A stretch of 64,000 bases of DNA from Gallibacterium genomosp. 1 (GTDB taxonomy: Bacteria; Pseudomonadota; Gammaproteobacteria; Enterobacterales; Pasteurellaceae): contig NZ_JPXX01000009.1 in NCBI RefSeq assembly GCF_000771875.1, positions 1 through 64,000 on the forward strand. Reading direction: 5' to 3'. Both the position numbers and the translations under genes were made by a program. Below are positions 50,236-60,182 of this stretch, piece after piece; position 1 is the first letter of the stretch, and every line of letters begins with the position of its first letter. The notes under the pieces were generated by a model. It did not search any database. It was not told where the DNA came from and worked only from the letters and a program-made list of their open reading frames with translations.

Positions 50236-51321
50236 ATGATGAAAACTCGTCTTATCAAAACCGCATTAATCAGTTTAGGGCTAACCACCGCCCTGTCCGT
50301 TTCGGCTTCCCAAGATCTCAGCCAAAAAAGCTGGGAAGAGATTGTGGCGCAAGCTAAACAAGAAGGCTCGGTAACCTTTAGCGTGTGGTATTTACAACCG
50401 CAATTTCGCCTTTTCGTGAAAGATTTCGAAAAAACCTATGGCATCAAAGTGAAAATTCCTGAAGGCACTTTAGACGGTAATATGAATAAGCTGATCGCTG
50501 AAAAATCCCTTAGTAAAGGGAAAATGGACGTGATCGCCATCGCTGCCGACAATTATCCTATCGTGCAGAAAAATGATGTGTTACGAAATCTCAACAGCTT
50601 GCCTAATTTCGCTCAAGCCAACCACGCTTTGCAAGGAGTGAAATTTGGCAATCAAGCAATGGGCTTTTGGGGCAACCAAACGGGCTTCGCTTATGATCCA
50701 ATGCGGGTGAGTGAAGATCAACTGCCACAAACCTGGGCGGAAACTGAAACCTATATCCAAACTCACCCGAAAAAATTTGGCTATGCCGATCCCAACGGCG
50801 GTGCTTCAGGTAAAGCCTTTATTTTCCAAGCCTTGCTCAACATCAGTGGTAATTATGATTATCAAAACACGCCTTTTGACGCAGCTCAAACCGAAAAATG
50901 GCAAAGCACTTGGGATTGGTTCAATCAAAATAAACAAAATATGGTACGTACCGCCTCTAACGCCGACAGTTTAACACGCTTAAATGATGGCGAATTAGAC
51001 ATTGTTGCCGCTTGGCAAGATCATTTATTTAGCCTACAAAAACAAGGTGCGGTTACGCCTCGCTTAAAATTTTATGTGCCGAAATTCGGAATGCCGGGCG
51101 GCGGTAATGTGGTTGTTGTCGCAAAAAATGCCCCTCACCCTGCAGCAAGTTTAGTGTTTACCAACTGGCTAGTTTCACCTGAAACGCAACAAAAATTAGC
51201 CAACCATTTTGGTATTCGCCCATTGAATGCGGAAATCGGACAAGCGGATATTCCTTTCTTCCCGCTTGACTGGAGCAAAGCCGCCATTGCCGATTTCACC
51301 AAAGAAGTGATCGCAAAATAA
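50236..51321 (+). CDS. ABC importer periplasmic solute-binding protein (family 1-like)
   Basis: A 361-residue binding protein with signal peptide (cleavage near SVSASQ) and a two-lobe Family 1 fold: SVTFSVWYLQPQFRLFVKDF at the start of the mature protein, and FGMPGGGNVVVVAKNAPHPAA in the C-terminal lobe. It resembles iron, polyamine and YnjB-type binding proteins in general layout, but the ligand residues cannot be assigned. Last gene of the operon and followed by a terminator. GAGGAGAAACA precedes two ATG codons (50236 and 50239). Confidence 0.87.
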   Translation: MMKTRLIKTALISLGLTTALSVSASQDLSQKSWEEIVAQAKQEGSVTFSVWYLQPQFRLFVKDFEKTYGIKVKIPEGTLDGNMNKLIAEKSLSKGKMDVIAIAADNYPIVQKNDVLRNLNSLPNFAQANHALQGVKFGNQAMGFWGNQTGFAYDPMRVSEDQLPQTWAETETYIQTHPKKFGYADPNGGASGKAFIFQALLNISGNYDYQNTPFDAAQTEKWQSTWDWFNQNKQNMVRTASNADSLTRLNDGELDIVAAWQDHLFSLQKQGAVTPRLKFYVPKFGMPGGGNVVVVAKNAPHPAASLVFTNWLVSPETQQKLANHFGIRPLNAEIGQADIPFFPLDWSKAAIADFTKEVIAK

Positions 51322-51325
51322 ACGG

Positions 51326-51357
51326 AATAAGCTAAGGTTCACCTTAGCTTATTTTTT
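51326..51357 (+). terminator. Intrinsic terminator of the ABC importer operon
   Basis: Perfect 12-bp stem AATAAGCTAAGG/CCTTAGCTTATT with loop TTCA and T6. Confidence 0.88.
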
Positions 51358-51670
51358 CGCTATTTACATTCAAAAAATGCGGGATTTGCTTCAGCTTGTT
51401 ATTTTGAACTTAAACATAAGAAAATGAGATGAAACTTTTGCTAAAAGTTGCATTTTGGCTTCCATTCCTTTTTTGAGAAAATTCTTTTAGTAAATTTTTT
51501 CGTATTATCTTTTTTAAAAAGCCACCAATTTCAGAAAAATCAAGCTATAAACTAGCTTTATCGAATTCACTTTTATTGCCTGCAAAGATATATTCTTCAA
51601 AGGAGCTTGAACTTCTAATATAACTGTAATGTACCATTACACTTTTTAAATGGATTTTGAATTTGCTTAT
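51358..51670. other. AT-rich intergenic stretch without a recognised gene
   Basis: About 310 AT-rich bases between the two terminators. The minus strand has a short frame starting MVHYSYIRSSSSFEEY and stopping near 51557 (about 30 residues), with no ribosome-binding site or family match; it could be a gene remnant. Nothing else is visible. Confidence 0.4.
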
Positions 51671-51697
51671 AAAAAAACTGCACTCTCTTGGTGCAGT
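51671..51697 (-). terminator. Intrinsic terminator of malM
   Basis: Perfect 7-bp stem ACTGCAC/GTGCAGT with a 7-base loop. On the minus strand it is followed by T7, 26 bases past the malM stop. Confidence 0.8.
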
Positions 51698-51722
51698 AAA
51701 TAATGAAAAAGACAAAGTAAGA

Positions 51723-52598
51723 TTATTTCGCTGAAACCTGCTGTAAAAATAATTTTCGAGGCGTTCGTAGCCCTAATTTTTCCGCTTCATTGACCAGATT
51801 TAAGGCTCGGTTGATGTCTTTTTGTTTTAACGCATTGAGGACAGCTTGATTAAAATAGGCCTCCGTTTCTTTCTCCACCTTAACATTTTTCTCATTCTCT
51901 CCCTTTTGGTTAGCAATCACGGCGGTGGCTGCGGGGGCGTTTTTCTCCATTGTAAAAATCTGATTTAAGCCGACAAAATGTGTACCGTTAGCGGGTTGGA
52001 AATTAACAATGAGCTTGCCATTTAAACTATGCTTCACTTGAATATCCGCAATCGCTGGCGGTTGTTTGCCCGTGGCTTTGGCAAAAAGTTTTGAGGGGTG
52101 AGGGACGATAGTTTGCCCTGCCAAATCCGCTTTGGTGGTGTAAATCAGCAAGTATAATGCTCCTTGATTAATTGGCGTGAGATTTAGCTTTGCGGCTAAT
52201 CTATTCGGCTTTAGCCCACGTTCTTCTTGCAGTTTAAAGTAGGTGGAATCATAATGTGCTGCAACCTGAAATTGGCTATCCAAAACCACGACATTCGGGA
52301 CAAAAACGTGCTGATTTTGCACCTCACTTTCAATTTCGATTTCCATTGTTCCTTGGCTTGCAGGGAGGCGATAAGCCGCAACAGGGCTTTCAATCCCAGC
52401 AAAAGAGAGCGTAAACCCTTGTTTTTGTGTGGCGTTAAGTTCGGTTTTCACCTGTTGCGGTAGTGCGACATCTTGCCAGTGCAACTGAGCGAGGCTTTGA
52501 GCAGGCAAAGACAAGGTTGCGGCGAATGTTGGTTGAGTGCTGAGAGCGGTGGCAAAAAGTGCGGTCAAAAAAATGCGTGTTTTTTGGGTTAATTTCAT
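51723..52598 (-). CDS. malM: Maltose operon periplasmic protein
   Basis: A 291-residue periplasmic protein of the mal regulon with signal peptide (cleavage near PTFAAT) and the MalM body, including LHWQDVALPQQVKTELNATQKQ, a central beta domain, a low-complexity linker near 230-245 and a helical C-terminus. Its molecular role is not settled in any species. The start at 52598 follows GAGGT by five bases; the frame is open to 52646. Last gene of malK-lamB-malM, as in enterics. Confidence 0.88.
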   Translation of the reverse strand: MKLTQKTRIFLTALFATALSTQPTFAATLSLPAQSLAQLHWQDVALPQQVKTELNATQKQGFTLSFAGIESPVAAYRLPASQGTMEIEIESEVQNQHVFVPNVVVLDSQFQVAAHYDSTYFKLQEERGLKPNRLAAKLNLTPINQGALYLLIYTTKADLAGQTIVPHPSKLFAKATGKQPPAIADIQVKHSLNGKLIVNFQPANGTHFVGLNQIFTMEKNAPAATAVIANQKGENEKNVKVEKETEAYFNQAVLNALKQKDINRALNLVNEAEKLGLRTPRKLFLQQVSAK

Positions 52599-52749
52599 TG
52601 TTACCTCACAAGAAGAAAGCCATTGTGTTGTTGAAGAGGCAAGCAAAAGTGCGGTGGTTTTTTGAGCCAGTTTTTTTGCTTGCCTTGTCCTATGATTTAC
52701 TTATGAATCAATGGGTTGCCTGAACTTGAGATCCATTTAATGGTTGGCA

Positions 52750-54075
<1,326 letters not shown>

Positions 54076-55194
54076 TTACACCCCTTTTTCTTTAAAAAGC
54101 CTTGAACAAGCCACCCCGTTTTCTTTGAATAAATGACAACGCTCTGGCACGATCCCAATATCAAATTCTGCCCCCTCATCAATCAACACCACATCATTTT
54201 GTCGATAGACCAAGGTTGGCTGTTTAATTTCAGGAATTTCAAGATGGATTTGGGTTTCATAGCCCAGTAGTTCCACCACTTGCACTTTACCTCGCAAAGT
54301 CACTTCGGCGTTTTCGGAGGGAACAAGATGCTCTGGTCGAATACCAAGGGAAAGGTTATCTCCCACTTTCACACCATCACCGCGGACAGGAATCCAAAAG
54401 TTATGGTGATTGGCATCAGGTAATTCGACTCTGACCCGCTCATTTTCAACGCCAGTTACTTTAACAGGCAAAAAGTTCATTTTTGGTGAGCCAATAAACC
54501 CAGCGACAAAACGATTCGCTGGATAATGATAAAGTTCAAGTGGTTTACCAACTTGTGCAATTCCGCCAGCTTTTAATACTACGATTTTATCCGCAAGAGT
54601 CATCGCCTCCACTTGATCGTGGGTAACGTAAATCATAGTGCGGTTCAATTTTTTGTGTAATTTAGAAATTTCCACCCGCATTTGTACGCGTAATGCGGCA
54701 TCAAGATTAGAAAGGGGTTCATCAAGTAAAAAGACTTCAGGCTGAGAAACGAGGGTTCTGCCAATCGCCACCCGTTGGCGCTGACCGCCCGATAAGGCTT
54801 TCGGCTTGCGATCGAGCAAATGGGCAAGTTGTAACACTTCTGCCACTTGATTTACCCGAGTCTCACGTTCCGCTTTGCTCACCCCAGCCAGTTTTAAGCC
54901 GAAAGACATATTTTCCGCCACATTCAAATGAGGGTAGAGGGCGTAAGATTGAAACACCATTCCTATGCCTCTTTTGGCTGGCGGCACATCATTCATTCTT
55001 TTTTCGCCGATGTATAAATCCCCTGTGCTGATGTCTTCAAGCCCTGCGATCATTCTAAGTAAGGTGGATTTTCCACAGCCAGAAGGTCCAACAAAAACGA
55101 CAAATTCGCCTTCATCAATTTCTAAATTAATGTCCGTTGAAATCTGTACATTGCCGTAGGATTTACCCACATTGCGTAAGGATACCTTTGCCAT
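54076..55194 (-). CDS. malK: Maltose/maltodextrin ABC transporter ATPase
   Basis: Energises the MalFGK2 importer and in enterics also restrains MalT and binds EIIA-Glc. The 372-residue product has Walker [12 protein letters not shown] (about 36-46), [15 protein letters not shown], Walker [14 protein letters not shown]-loop VTHDQVEA and a full C-terminal regulatory domain. First of malK-lamB-malM, divergent from malE. GAGG precedes the ATG. Confidence 0.96.
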   Translation of the reverse strand: MAKVSLRNVGKSYGNVQISTDINLEIDEGEFVVFVGPSGCGKSTLLRMIAGLEDISTGDLYIGEKRMNDVPPAKRGIGMVFQSYALYPHLNVAENMSFGLKLAGVSKAERETRVNQVAEVLQLAHLLDRKPKALSGGQRQRVAIGRTLVSQPEVFLLDEPLSNLDAALRVQMRVEISKLHKKLNRTMIYVTHDQVEAMTLADKIVVLKAGGIAQVGKPLELYHYPANRFVAGFIGSPKMNFLPVKVTGVENERVRVELPDANHHNFWIPVRGDGVKVGDNLSLGIRPEHLVPSENAEVTLRGKVQVVELLGYETQIHLEIPEIKQPTLVYRQNDVVLIDEGAEFDIGIVPERCHLFKENGVACSRLFKEKGV

Positions 55195-55270
55195 ATTTAA
55201 CCTCGTTTTGCATTTTTATCCGAAAGCTTAGGATAATTCAATGTGCCGTATCTTCCCCTATTCATTTATA

Positions 55271-55298
55271 AAAAAAATCCTCCTTGACGGATTTTTTT
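55271..55298. terminator. Terminator-like hairpin in the malK-malE intergenic region
   Basis: Stem AAAAAAATCC/GGATTTTTTT (10 bp) with loop TCCTTGAC, symmetric enough to work in either direction. It lies 77 bases before malK. It overlaps a GGAGGA word (minus, 55278-55283) that may be a MalT box. Confidence 0.45.
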
Positions 55299-55365
55299 AA
55301 GGATTAGATGAAAAAATCGGCTGAAAATGATGTTGTGTGTTGAAAAGGACAATTTGGCGAGCTTT

Positions 55366-55381
55366 TGTGATAGCGATCACA
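55366..55381. promoter_or_regulatory. CRP site 1 in malK-malE region
   Basis: TGTGATAGCGATCACA matches both CRP half-sites exactly. It is centred 33 bases from a second perfect site. Multiple CRP sites between divergent malK and malE are known in enteric bacteria. Confidence 0.8.
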
Positions 55382-55398
55382 TTTTCTTCTTTCATTTT

Positions 55399-55414
55399 TG
55401 TGAGCTTGCTCACA
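55399..55414. promoter_or_regulatory. CRP site 2 in malK-malE region
   Basis: TGTGAGCTTGCTCACA, an exact TGTGAN6TCACA, about 140 bases before malE. Confidence 0.8.
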
Positions 55415-55455
55415 GAAATAGAAAAAACTTGTCAGAACAGGCTGATTTTTTAAAA

Positions 55456-55475
55456 GGAGGAGATGGGGGGAGGAT
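55456..55475 (+). promoter_or_regulatory. Candidate MalT boxes upstream of malE
   Basis: Two direct GGAGGA words (55456-55461 and 55469-55474), 13 bases apart, match the MalT core GGA(T/G)GA and lie 75-90 bases before malE, between the CRP sites and the gene. Confidence 0.55.
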
Positions 55476-55547
55476 AACAAATTGTAAAATTTACGCATAA
55501 TGAAGCAGAAATCCTTATTACCCACTCACAATCAGGAGCGTAGTATT

Positions 55548-56750
55548 ATGAAAAAAGTGATGAAAAAAAACTTATTGACTTTCACCCTAAGCACCATTGC
55601 CAGCCTTGTTTTCTCAGGGGCGGTAATGGCGAAAATGAGCGAAGGAAAACTGGTGATTTGGATCAACGGCGACAAAGGCTATAACGGCTTGGCTGAAGTT
55701 GGGAAAAAATTTGAAGCGGATACAGGCATTCCCGTGTTAGTAGAACACCCTGATAAACTAGAAGAAAAATTCCCACAAGTTGCCGCAACAGGCGATGGAC
55801 CCGACATTATTTTCTGGGCGCACGATCGCTTTGGTGGCTATGCACAAGCAGGATTGTTAGCCGAATTGCACCCTAGCCCTGACTTTAAAGAAAAATTCGC
55901 CGATTTCGTGTGGGACGCACAAACCTATAATGGCAAAGTGATTTCTTACCCTGTTGCGATTGAATCCCTTTCATTAATCTACAACAAAGACCTGATCAAA
56001 TCGCCACCTCGCACTTGGGAAGAAATCCGCGAATTGGATAAAACCCTAAAAGCACAGGGGAAAAATGCCATTATGTGGAACCTTGCAGAGCCTTATTTCA
56101 CTTGGCCAGTGGTTGCTGCCAATGGAGGCTATGCGTTCAAATTTGACAACGGACGCTACAACCCGCAAGATATCGGCGTGAATAACGCAGGTTCGCAACA
56201 AGGATTACAATTTGTCGTGGATTTGGTGAAAGATAAGGTGATCAATCCTGATATGGACTATTCCGTTGCGGAAGCTAGCTTCAACAAAGGAGAAACTGCC
56301 TTAACCATCAACGGGCCTTGGTCGTGGGGCAACATTGAAAAAAGTGGGATCAATTATGGCGTGGCAGTATTGCCTACCCTCAATGGTAACCCATCTAAAC
56401 CATTTGTGGGGGTATTAAGTGCCGCGATCAATGCCGCAAGTCCAAATCAGGATCTCGCCGTTGAGTTTTTAGAAAATTATCTTTTAACGGACGAAGGGTT
56501 AGCCACTGTGAATAAAGATAAACCATTGGGAGCAGTGGCATTGAAATCTTACCAAGCTAAGCTCGCTGTTGATCCTAGCATTGCCGCCACGATGACGAAT
56601 GCGGAAAACGGAGAAATTATGCCGAACATTCCGCAAATGTCCGCCTTTTGGTACGCTGAACGCAGTGCGATTACTAATGCGGTGAATGGTCGTCAAACGG
56701 TACAACAAGCCCTAGATGACGCACGAGCAAGAATTTTAAAACAGCAATAA
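55548..56750 (+). CDS. malE: Maltose/maltodextrin-binding protein
   Basis: Periplasmic receptor delivering maltodextrins to MalFGK2. The 400-residue protein has a signal peptide (to AVMA), the mature start [28 protein letters not shown] and sugar-contact motifs such as [23 protein letters not shown] and NGPWSW. The start at 55548 follows AGGAGCG; the frame is open from 55500. First gene of malEFG. Confidence 0.97.
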   Translation: MKKVMKKNLLTFTLSTIASLVFSGAVMAKMSEGKLVIWINGDKGYNGLAEVGKKFEADTGIPVLVEHPDKLEEKFPQVAATGDGPDIIFWAHDRFGGYAQAGLLAELHPSPDFKEKFADFVWDAQTYNGKVISYPVAIESLSLIYNKDLIKSPPRTWEEIRELDKTLKAQGKNAIMWNLAEPYFTWPVVAANGGYAFKFDNGRYNPQDIGVNNAGSQQGLQFVVDLVKDKVINPDMDYSVAEASFNKGETALTINGPWSWGNIEKSGINYGVAVLPTLNGNPSKPFVGVLSAAINAASPNQDLAVEFLENYLLTDEGLATVNKDKPLGAVALKSYQAKLAVDPSIAATMTNAENGEIMPNIPQMSAFWYAERSAITNAVNGRQTVQQALDDARARILKQQ

Positions 56751-56825
56751 TTTGAGGGGAATTTCCCCCTTTTGTCTATAGCTAAAAGTGCGGTGCTTTT
56801 TTTTACATTTTTTTTGAGGTGTAGT

Positions 56826-58382
56826 ATGCGATCATTTTTAAGCCCCAATCCTGTTTTAACCCCCAAGCTGAAGCAACGAGGTTTTGTCAGATACAGCCTA
56901 ATCCTTGCCATTTTGTTCTTGGATTTTTATGCCGTAATGCTGATGTATTCGCAAGGCGAGTATCTTTTCGCCCTATTAACCCTCGTGATTCTCACCTCTG
57001 GGGTTTATATTTTTAGCAGCCCGAAAGCCTATGCGTGGCGATATGTGTACCCCGGCATCACAGGAATGATCATCTTTATTTTGTTTCCATTGGTAGCCAC
57101 TATCGCCATTGCATTCACCAATTACAGCAGCACAAACCAACTTTCATTTGAGCGTGCGTTAAACGTTTTAACCACCCAGAAATATTTATCTGGCGAAAAA
57201 TATGATTTCAAGCTCTACCCACAAGCGGAGGGAAAATTCCAAATTGGCTTATCGCATAACGGAGAATATTTTCTTTCCGAACCCGTACCGTTAGCCCCTG
57301 CACAAGTCAATTTAACGCGACAAGATCTGCCAAACATCAGTACCGCTCCGCTGAAAACCATTACCCAAAATCGCCAAACCTTGCAAGCGATGACCTTAAT
57401 TTTACCTAATGGCTCATCATTAACAATGAGTTCATTACGCCAGTTTTCAGCTCAAAGTCCTCGCTATCATTATGACGAAGCGACACATCAGCTAGTTAAT
57501 AACGAAAACGGCAAACGCTATGCTGCCAATTTTGACATGGGCTTTTTCCAACAAATTGATGCACAAGGCAACTGGCTGAAAGAAACCCTTGAACCCGGTT
57601 TCACCGTTTCTATCGGCTTCAGCAATTTTATTAAAATTTTCACCGATGAGGGCATTCAAAAGCCGTTTATCCAAATTTTTATTTGGACGATTGTATTTTC
57701 TGTGCTGACGGTAATTTTTACTGTGATCTTAGGAATGATTTTCGCCAGCCTCGTACAGTGGGAAGCCTTAAAAGGCAAGGCAATTTATCGTCTTTTATTA
57801 ATTCTGCCTTATGCCGTTCCAGCATTTATTTCCATCTTAATTTTCAAAGGGTTATTTAATCAAAGTTTCGGTGAAATCAATATGATCTTGAACCAGCTTT
57901 TCGGCATTCGCCCTGAATGGTTTAATGATCCGTTCTTAGCTAAGGTAATGATTTTAATCGTAAATACTTGGCTGGGCTATCCTTATATGATGATCTTATG
58001 TATGGGTTTATTGAAAGCCATTCCGCAAGATTTGTATGAAGCCTCCGCAATGGACGGTGCGTCCACTTGGCAAAATTTTAGCAAAATTACCGTGCCTTTA
58101 TTGTTGAAACCGCTCACTCCCTTAATGATCGCCTCGTTCGCCTTTAATTTTAACAACTTTGTGCTAATTCAATTATTAACCAATGGGCGACCAGATATGA
58201 TCGGCACAACAACACCAGCAGGACATACTGATCTTTTAGTCAGCTATACTTACCGAATCGCATTTGAGGGTGGCGGAAGCCAAGATTTTGGGCTAGCCGC
58301 TGCCATTGCAACCCTGATTTTCCTATTAGTGGCGGGGCTTGCCTTGCTGAATATCAAAGCCACAAAAATGAAATTTGACTAG
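56826..58382 (+). CDS. malF: Maltose transporter permease MalF
   Basis: A 518-residue permease with eight predicted helices and a large periplasmic loop between about residues 75 and 260, the MalF P2 loop that contacts MalE. The EAA loop [24 protein letters not shown] docks on MalK. GAGGTGT supports the 56826 start. An exact uptake word AAGTGCGGT (56786) and T8 lie between malE and malF. Confidence 0.96.
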   Translation: MRSFLSPNPVLTPKLKQRGFVRYSLILAILFLDFYAVMLMYSQGEYLFALLTLVILTSGVYIFSSPKAYAWRYVYPGITGMIIFILFPLVATIAIAFTNYSSTNQLSFERALNVLTTQKYLSGEKYDFKLYPQAEGKFQIGLSHNGEYFLSEPVPLAPAQVNLTRQDLPNISTAPLKTITQNRQTLQAMTLILPNGSSLTMSSLRQFSAQSPRYHYDEATHQLVNNENGKRYAANFDMGFFQQIDAQGNWLKETLEPGFTVSIGFSNFIKIFTDEGIQKPFIQIFIWTIVFSVLTVIFTVILGMIFASLVQWEALKGKAIYRLLLILPYAVPAFISILIFKGLFNQSFGEINMILNQLFGIRPEWFNDPFLAKVMILIVNTWLGYPYMMILCMGLLKAIPQDLYEASAMDGASTWQNFSKITVPLLLKPLTPLMIASFAFNFNNFVLIQLLTNGRPDMIGTTTPAGHTDLLVSYTYRIAFEGGGSQDFGLAAAIATLIFLLVAGLALLNIKATKMKFD

Positions 58383-58390
58383 GAGGGATT

Positions 58391-59281
58391 ATGGCTATTG
58401 TTCAAGCAAAATCATTACGCTATCGCCTATGGGCAACCCATTTATTTTTAATTGCCTTTATCGCCTTAATAATGTTCCCACTATTGATGGTGGTTGGCAT
58501 TTCTTTACGTCCAGGGAATTTGGCACTTGGAGATATTATTCCACACGAAATCTCTTGGGAACACTGGAAACTCGCCCTCGGGTTTGATGTGGTACATTCC
58601 GATGGCACTATCATCCCACCGCCGTTTCCCGTATTACTTTGGCTTTGGAACTCAGTGAAAGTCGCAACGCTGACTTCAGTGGGAATTGTCGCACTTTCCA
58701 CCACCTGTGCTTACGCTTTCGCCAGAATGAAATTCAAAGGCAAAAAAACGCTATTGCAAGGAATGCTCATTTTCCAAATGTTCCCTGCGGTGTTATCCCT
58801 TGTCGCCTTATATGCCTTGTTTGATCGCCTAGGGCAATATATCCCATTTCTGGGGTTAAACACTCACGCTGGCGTGATCTTCGCCTATCTTGGTGGTATT
58901 GCATTGCACGTTTGGACGATCAAGGGATATTTTGAAACCATCGATGGCTCATTAGAAGAAGCCGCCGAATTAGACGGTGCAACACCGTGGCAAGCGTTCC
59001 GCTTGATTTTGCTTCCGCTTTCTGTGCCGATTTTGGCGGTGGTGTTTATTTTATCTTTCATCGCAGCTATTACAGAAGTGCCAATCGCCTCACTGCTCTT
59101 GCGTGATGTGGAAAGCTACACTCTCGCCGTGGGTATGCAACAATATCTTTATCCTCAAAACTATTTATGGGGCGATTTTGCCGCCGCAGCCGTCCTTTCC
59201 GCTATCCCTATCACCGCCGTCTTCCTACTTGCCCAACGCTGGCTAGTTGGCGGATTAACCGCAGGCGGTGTAAAAGGTTAA
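58391..59281 (+). CDS. malG: Maltose transporter permease MalG
   Basis: A 296-residue permease with six helices, pairing with MalF. The EAA loop [24 protein letters not shown] and the C-terminal [10 protein letters not shown], which inserts in the MalF cavity in E. coli, are present. It starts eight bases after malF. AGGAGGGATT precedes the ATG. Confidence 0.97.
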   Translation: MAIVQAKSLRYRLWATHLFLIAFIALIMFPLLMVVGISLRPGNLALGDIIPHEISWEHWKLALGFDVVHSDGTIIPPPFPVLLWLWNSVKVATLTSVGIVALSTTCAYAFARMKFKGKKTLLQGMLIFQMFPAVLSLVALYALFDRLGQYIPFLGLNTHAGVIFAYLGGIALHVWTIKGYFETIDGSLEEAAELDGATPWQAFRLILLPLSVPILAVVFILSFIAAITEVPIASLLLRDVESYTLAVGMQQYLYPQNYLWGDFAAAAVLSAIPITAVFLLAQRWLVGGLTAGGVKG

Positions 59282-59323
59282 TTCCTGAGGGGAAGAAAAA
59301 GTAAAAAAATAGCGAAAAATCTG

Positions 59324-59376
59324 ACCGCACTTTGAATGATAAATCACGCTCTCAACACTTGTAGGGCGTGATTTTT
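59324..59376 (+). terminator. Uptake word and terminator after malEFG
   Basis: A minus-orientation uptake word (59324-59332) is followed by stem AAATCACGC/GCGTGATTT (59341-59349 with 59366-59374), a 16-base loop and a T-run. It ends malEFG transcription. Confidence 0.65.
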
Positions 59377-59471
59377 AAGCCGGTAAAATATGATTAAAGA
59401 GAGTTAAAACCATTTCTGACTTTGCTGATAGTGGTGGAGGGGAAGAAGATTATAATGCACTAAAGTAATTT

Positions 59472-59954
59472 TTACTGCGTTTCATAATCTCTGTGCTTTT
59501 CTTCTAATTTTGCAAAGTTGCAACAAAATTTCTCAAAGCCAAAACGTTTTGTAATTGCATTGGTATATGTTTTGGTTGCGATCTCGTAAATGCGGGCTTT
59601 ATGTTGATTGATATATAAATCTTCTTTGATGAGTAACGCTGTATATTTTAAATCTATCTCAAATTCTTTGGTATAATCAATCTCAATTAAAGCACTATCA
59701 ACAATAGGGAACATATAAGCAAAGCGAATACTTGCCTTTTGTTCACCACTGCTTTTTACCTTAAAATCACTTTGACTTTTACAAATTTTAGAAGATAAAG
59801 GGGCAATATATTTTATACCGTTAATGGAAAGGACTATACCGACAAAAGGTCACTTTTTTCCATTATCTTTATTGGCTGGAATTTTCGGTTCAATTTCTCT
59901 TAAAAAATCAAGATAGTGATCTGTTACACGATATAATTTTAATCTATCACTCAT
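59472..59954 (-). pseudogene. toxN: ToxN/AbiQ-family type III toxin with in-frame TGA
   Basis: From ATG 59954 the minus strand encodes a 160-codon ToxN-like endoribonuclease: MSDRLKLYRVTDHYLDFLRE, then PFVGIVLSING, the active-site segment KYIAPLSSK, RFAYMFPIVDSALIEID and the family ending LEEKHRDYE. Codon 35 is TGA (59850-59852) where CGA would give an intact KKRPFVG, so a single C-to-T change probably inactivated it. UGA followed by C is a leaky context, so trace read-through is possible. A restart at ATG 59714 would lack the catalytic part. Upstream repeats and a terminator complete a type III locus. Confidence 0.82.
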
Positions 59955-59984
59955 AACCATTTCCCCAATGAAAATACTGTGCAA

Positions 59985-60013
59985 AAAAAAAGATGCCGAT
60001 TAGGCATCTTTTT
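59985..60013 (-). terminator. Intrinsic terminator between ToxI-like repeats and toxN
   Basis: Stem AGATGCC/GGCATCT (59991-59997 with 60003-60009) with loop GATTA, extended by flanking A and T runs. It is placed exactly where type III systems limit toxin transcription relative to antitoxin RNA. Confidence 0.85.
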
Positions 60014-60108
60014 TCAGCACTTGTGGTAGCTTGCACCTAATTAAGTAGCACTTATGGCAGCTTACGCCCGATTAAATAGCACTTATGGCAGCTTACGCCT
60101 CAGCACAT
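60010..60108 (-). ncRNA. toxI: ToxI-like tandem-repeat antitoxin RNA
   Basis: About three direct repeats of 31 bases start on the plus strand at 60016, 60047 and 60078, each beginning AGCACTT(A/G)TGG and containing AGCTT(A/G)C; the distal unit is partial. They lie between a promoter and a terminator just upstream of the ToxN-like gene. In known type III systems such repeats are cut by ToxN into pseudoknot RNAs that neutralise it. Unit length is shorter than the 36 of the Pectobacterium ToxI. Confidence 0.8.
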
Positions 60109-60137
60109 AATATAGCCATTTTTGAGTGGTATTTCAA
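60109..60137 (-). promoter_or_regulatory. Promoter of the toxI-toxN locus
   Basis: On the minus strand TTGAAA (60132-60137) and TATATT (60109-60114) are separated by 17 bases, giving a start near 60102 at the first repeat. Confidence 0.65.
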
Positions 60138-60182
60138 GGTTTGTCATTGATTTTCCTTTTCTAGTCGTTTTTCGTTTTTAAT

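Noticed and set aside
51557-51646. Small minus-strand gene of about 30 codons upstream of malM's terminator
   Set aside because: No ribosome-binding site, no family match and AT-rich non-coding-like context; at most a remnant.
60016-60108. Tandem 31-bp repeats as a CRISPR array
   Set aside because: The units are contiguous with no spacers and are followed by a terminator and a ToxN-like frame, which fits a type III antitoxin RNA instead.
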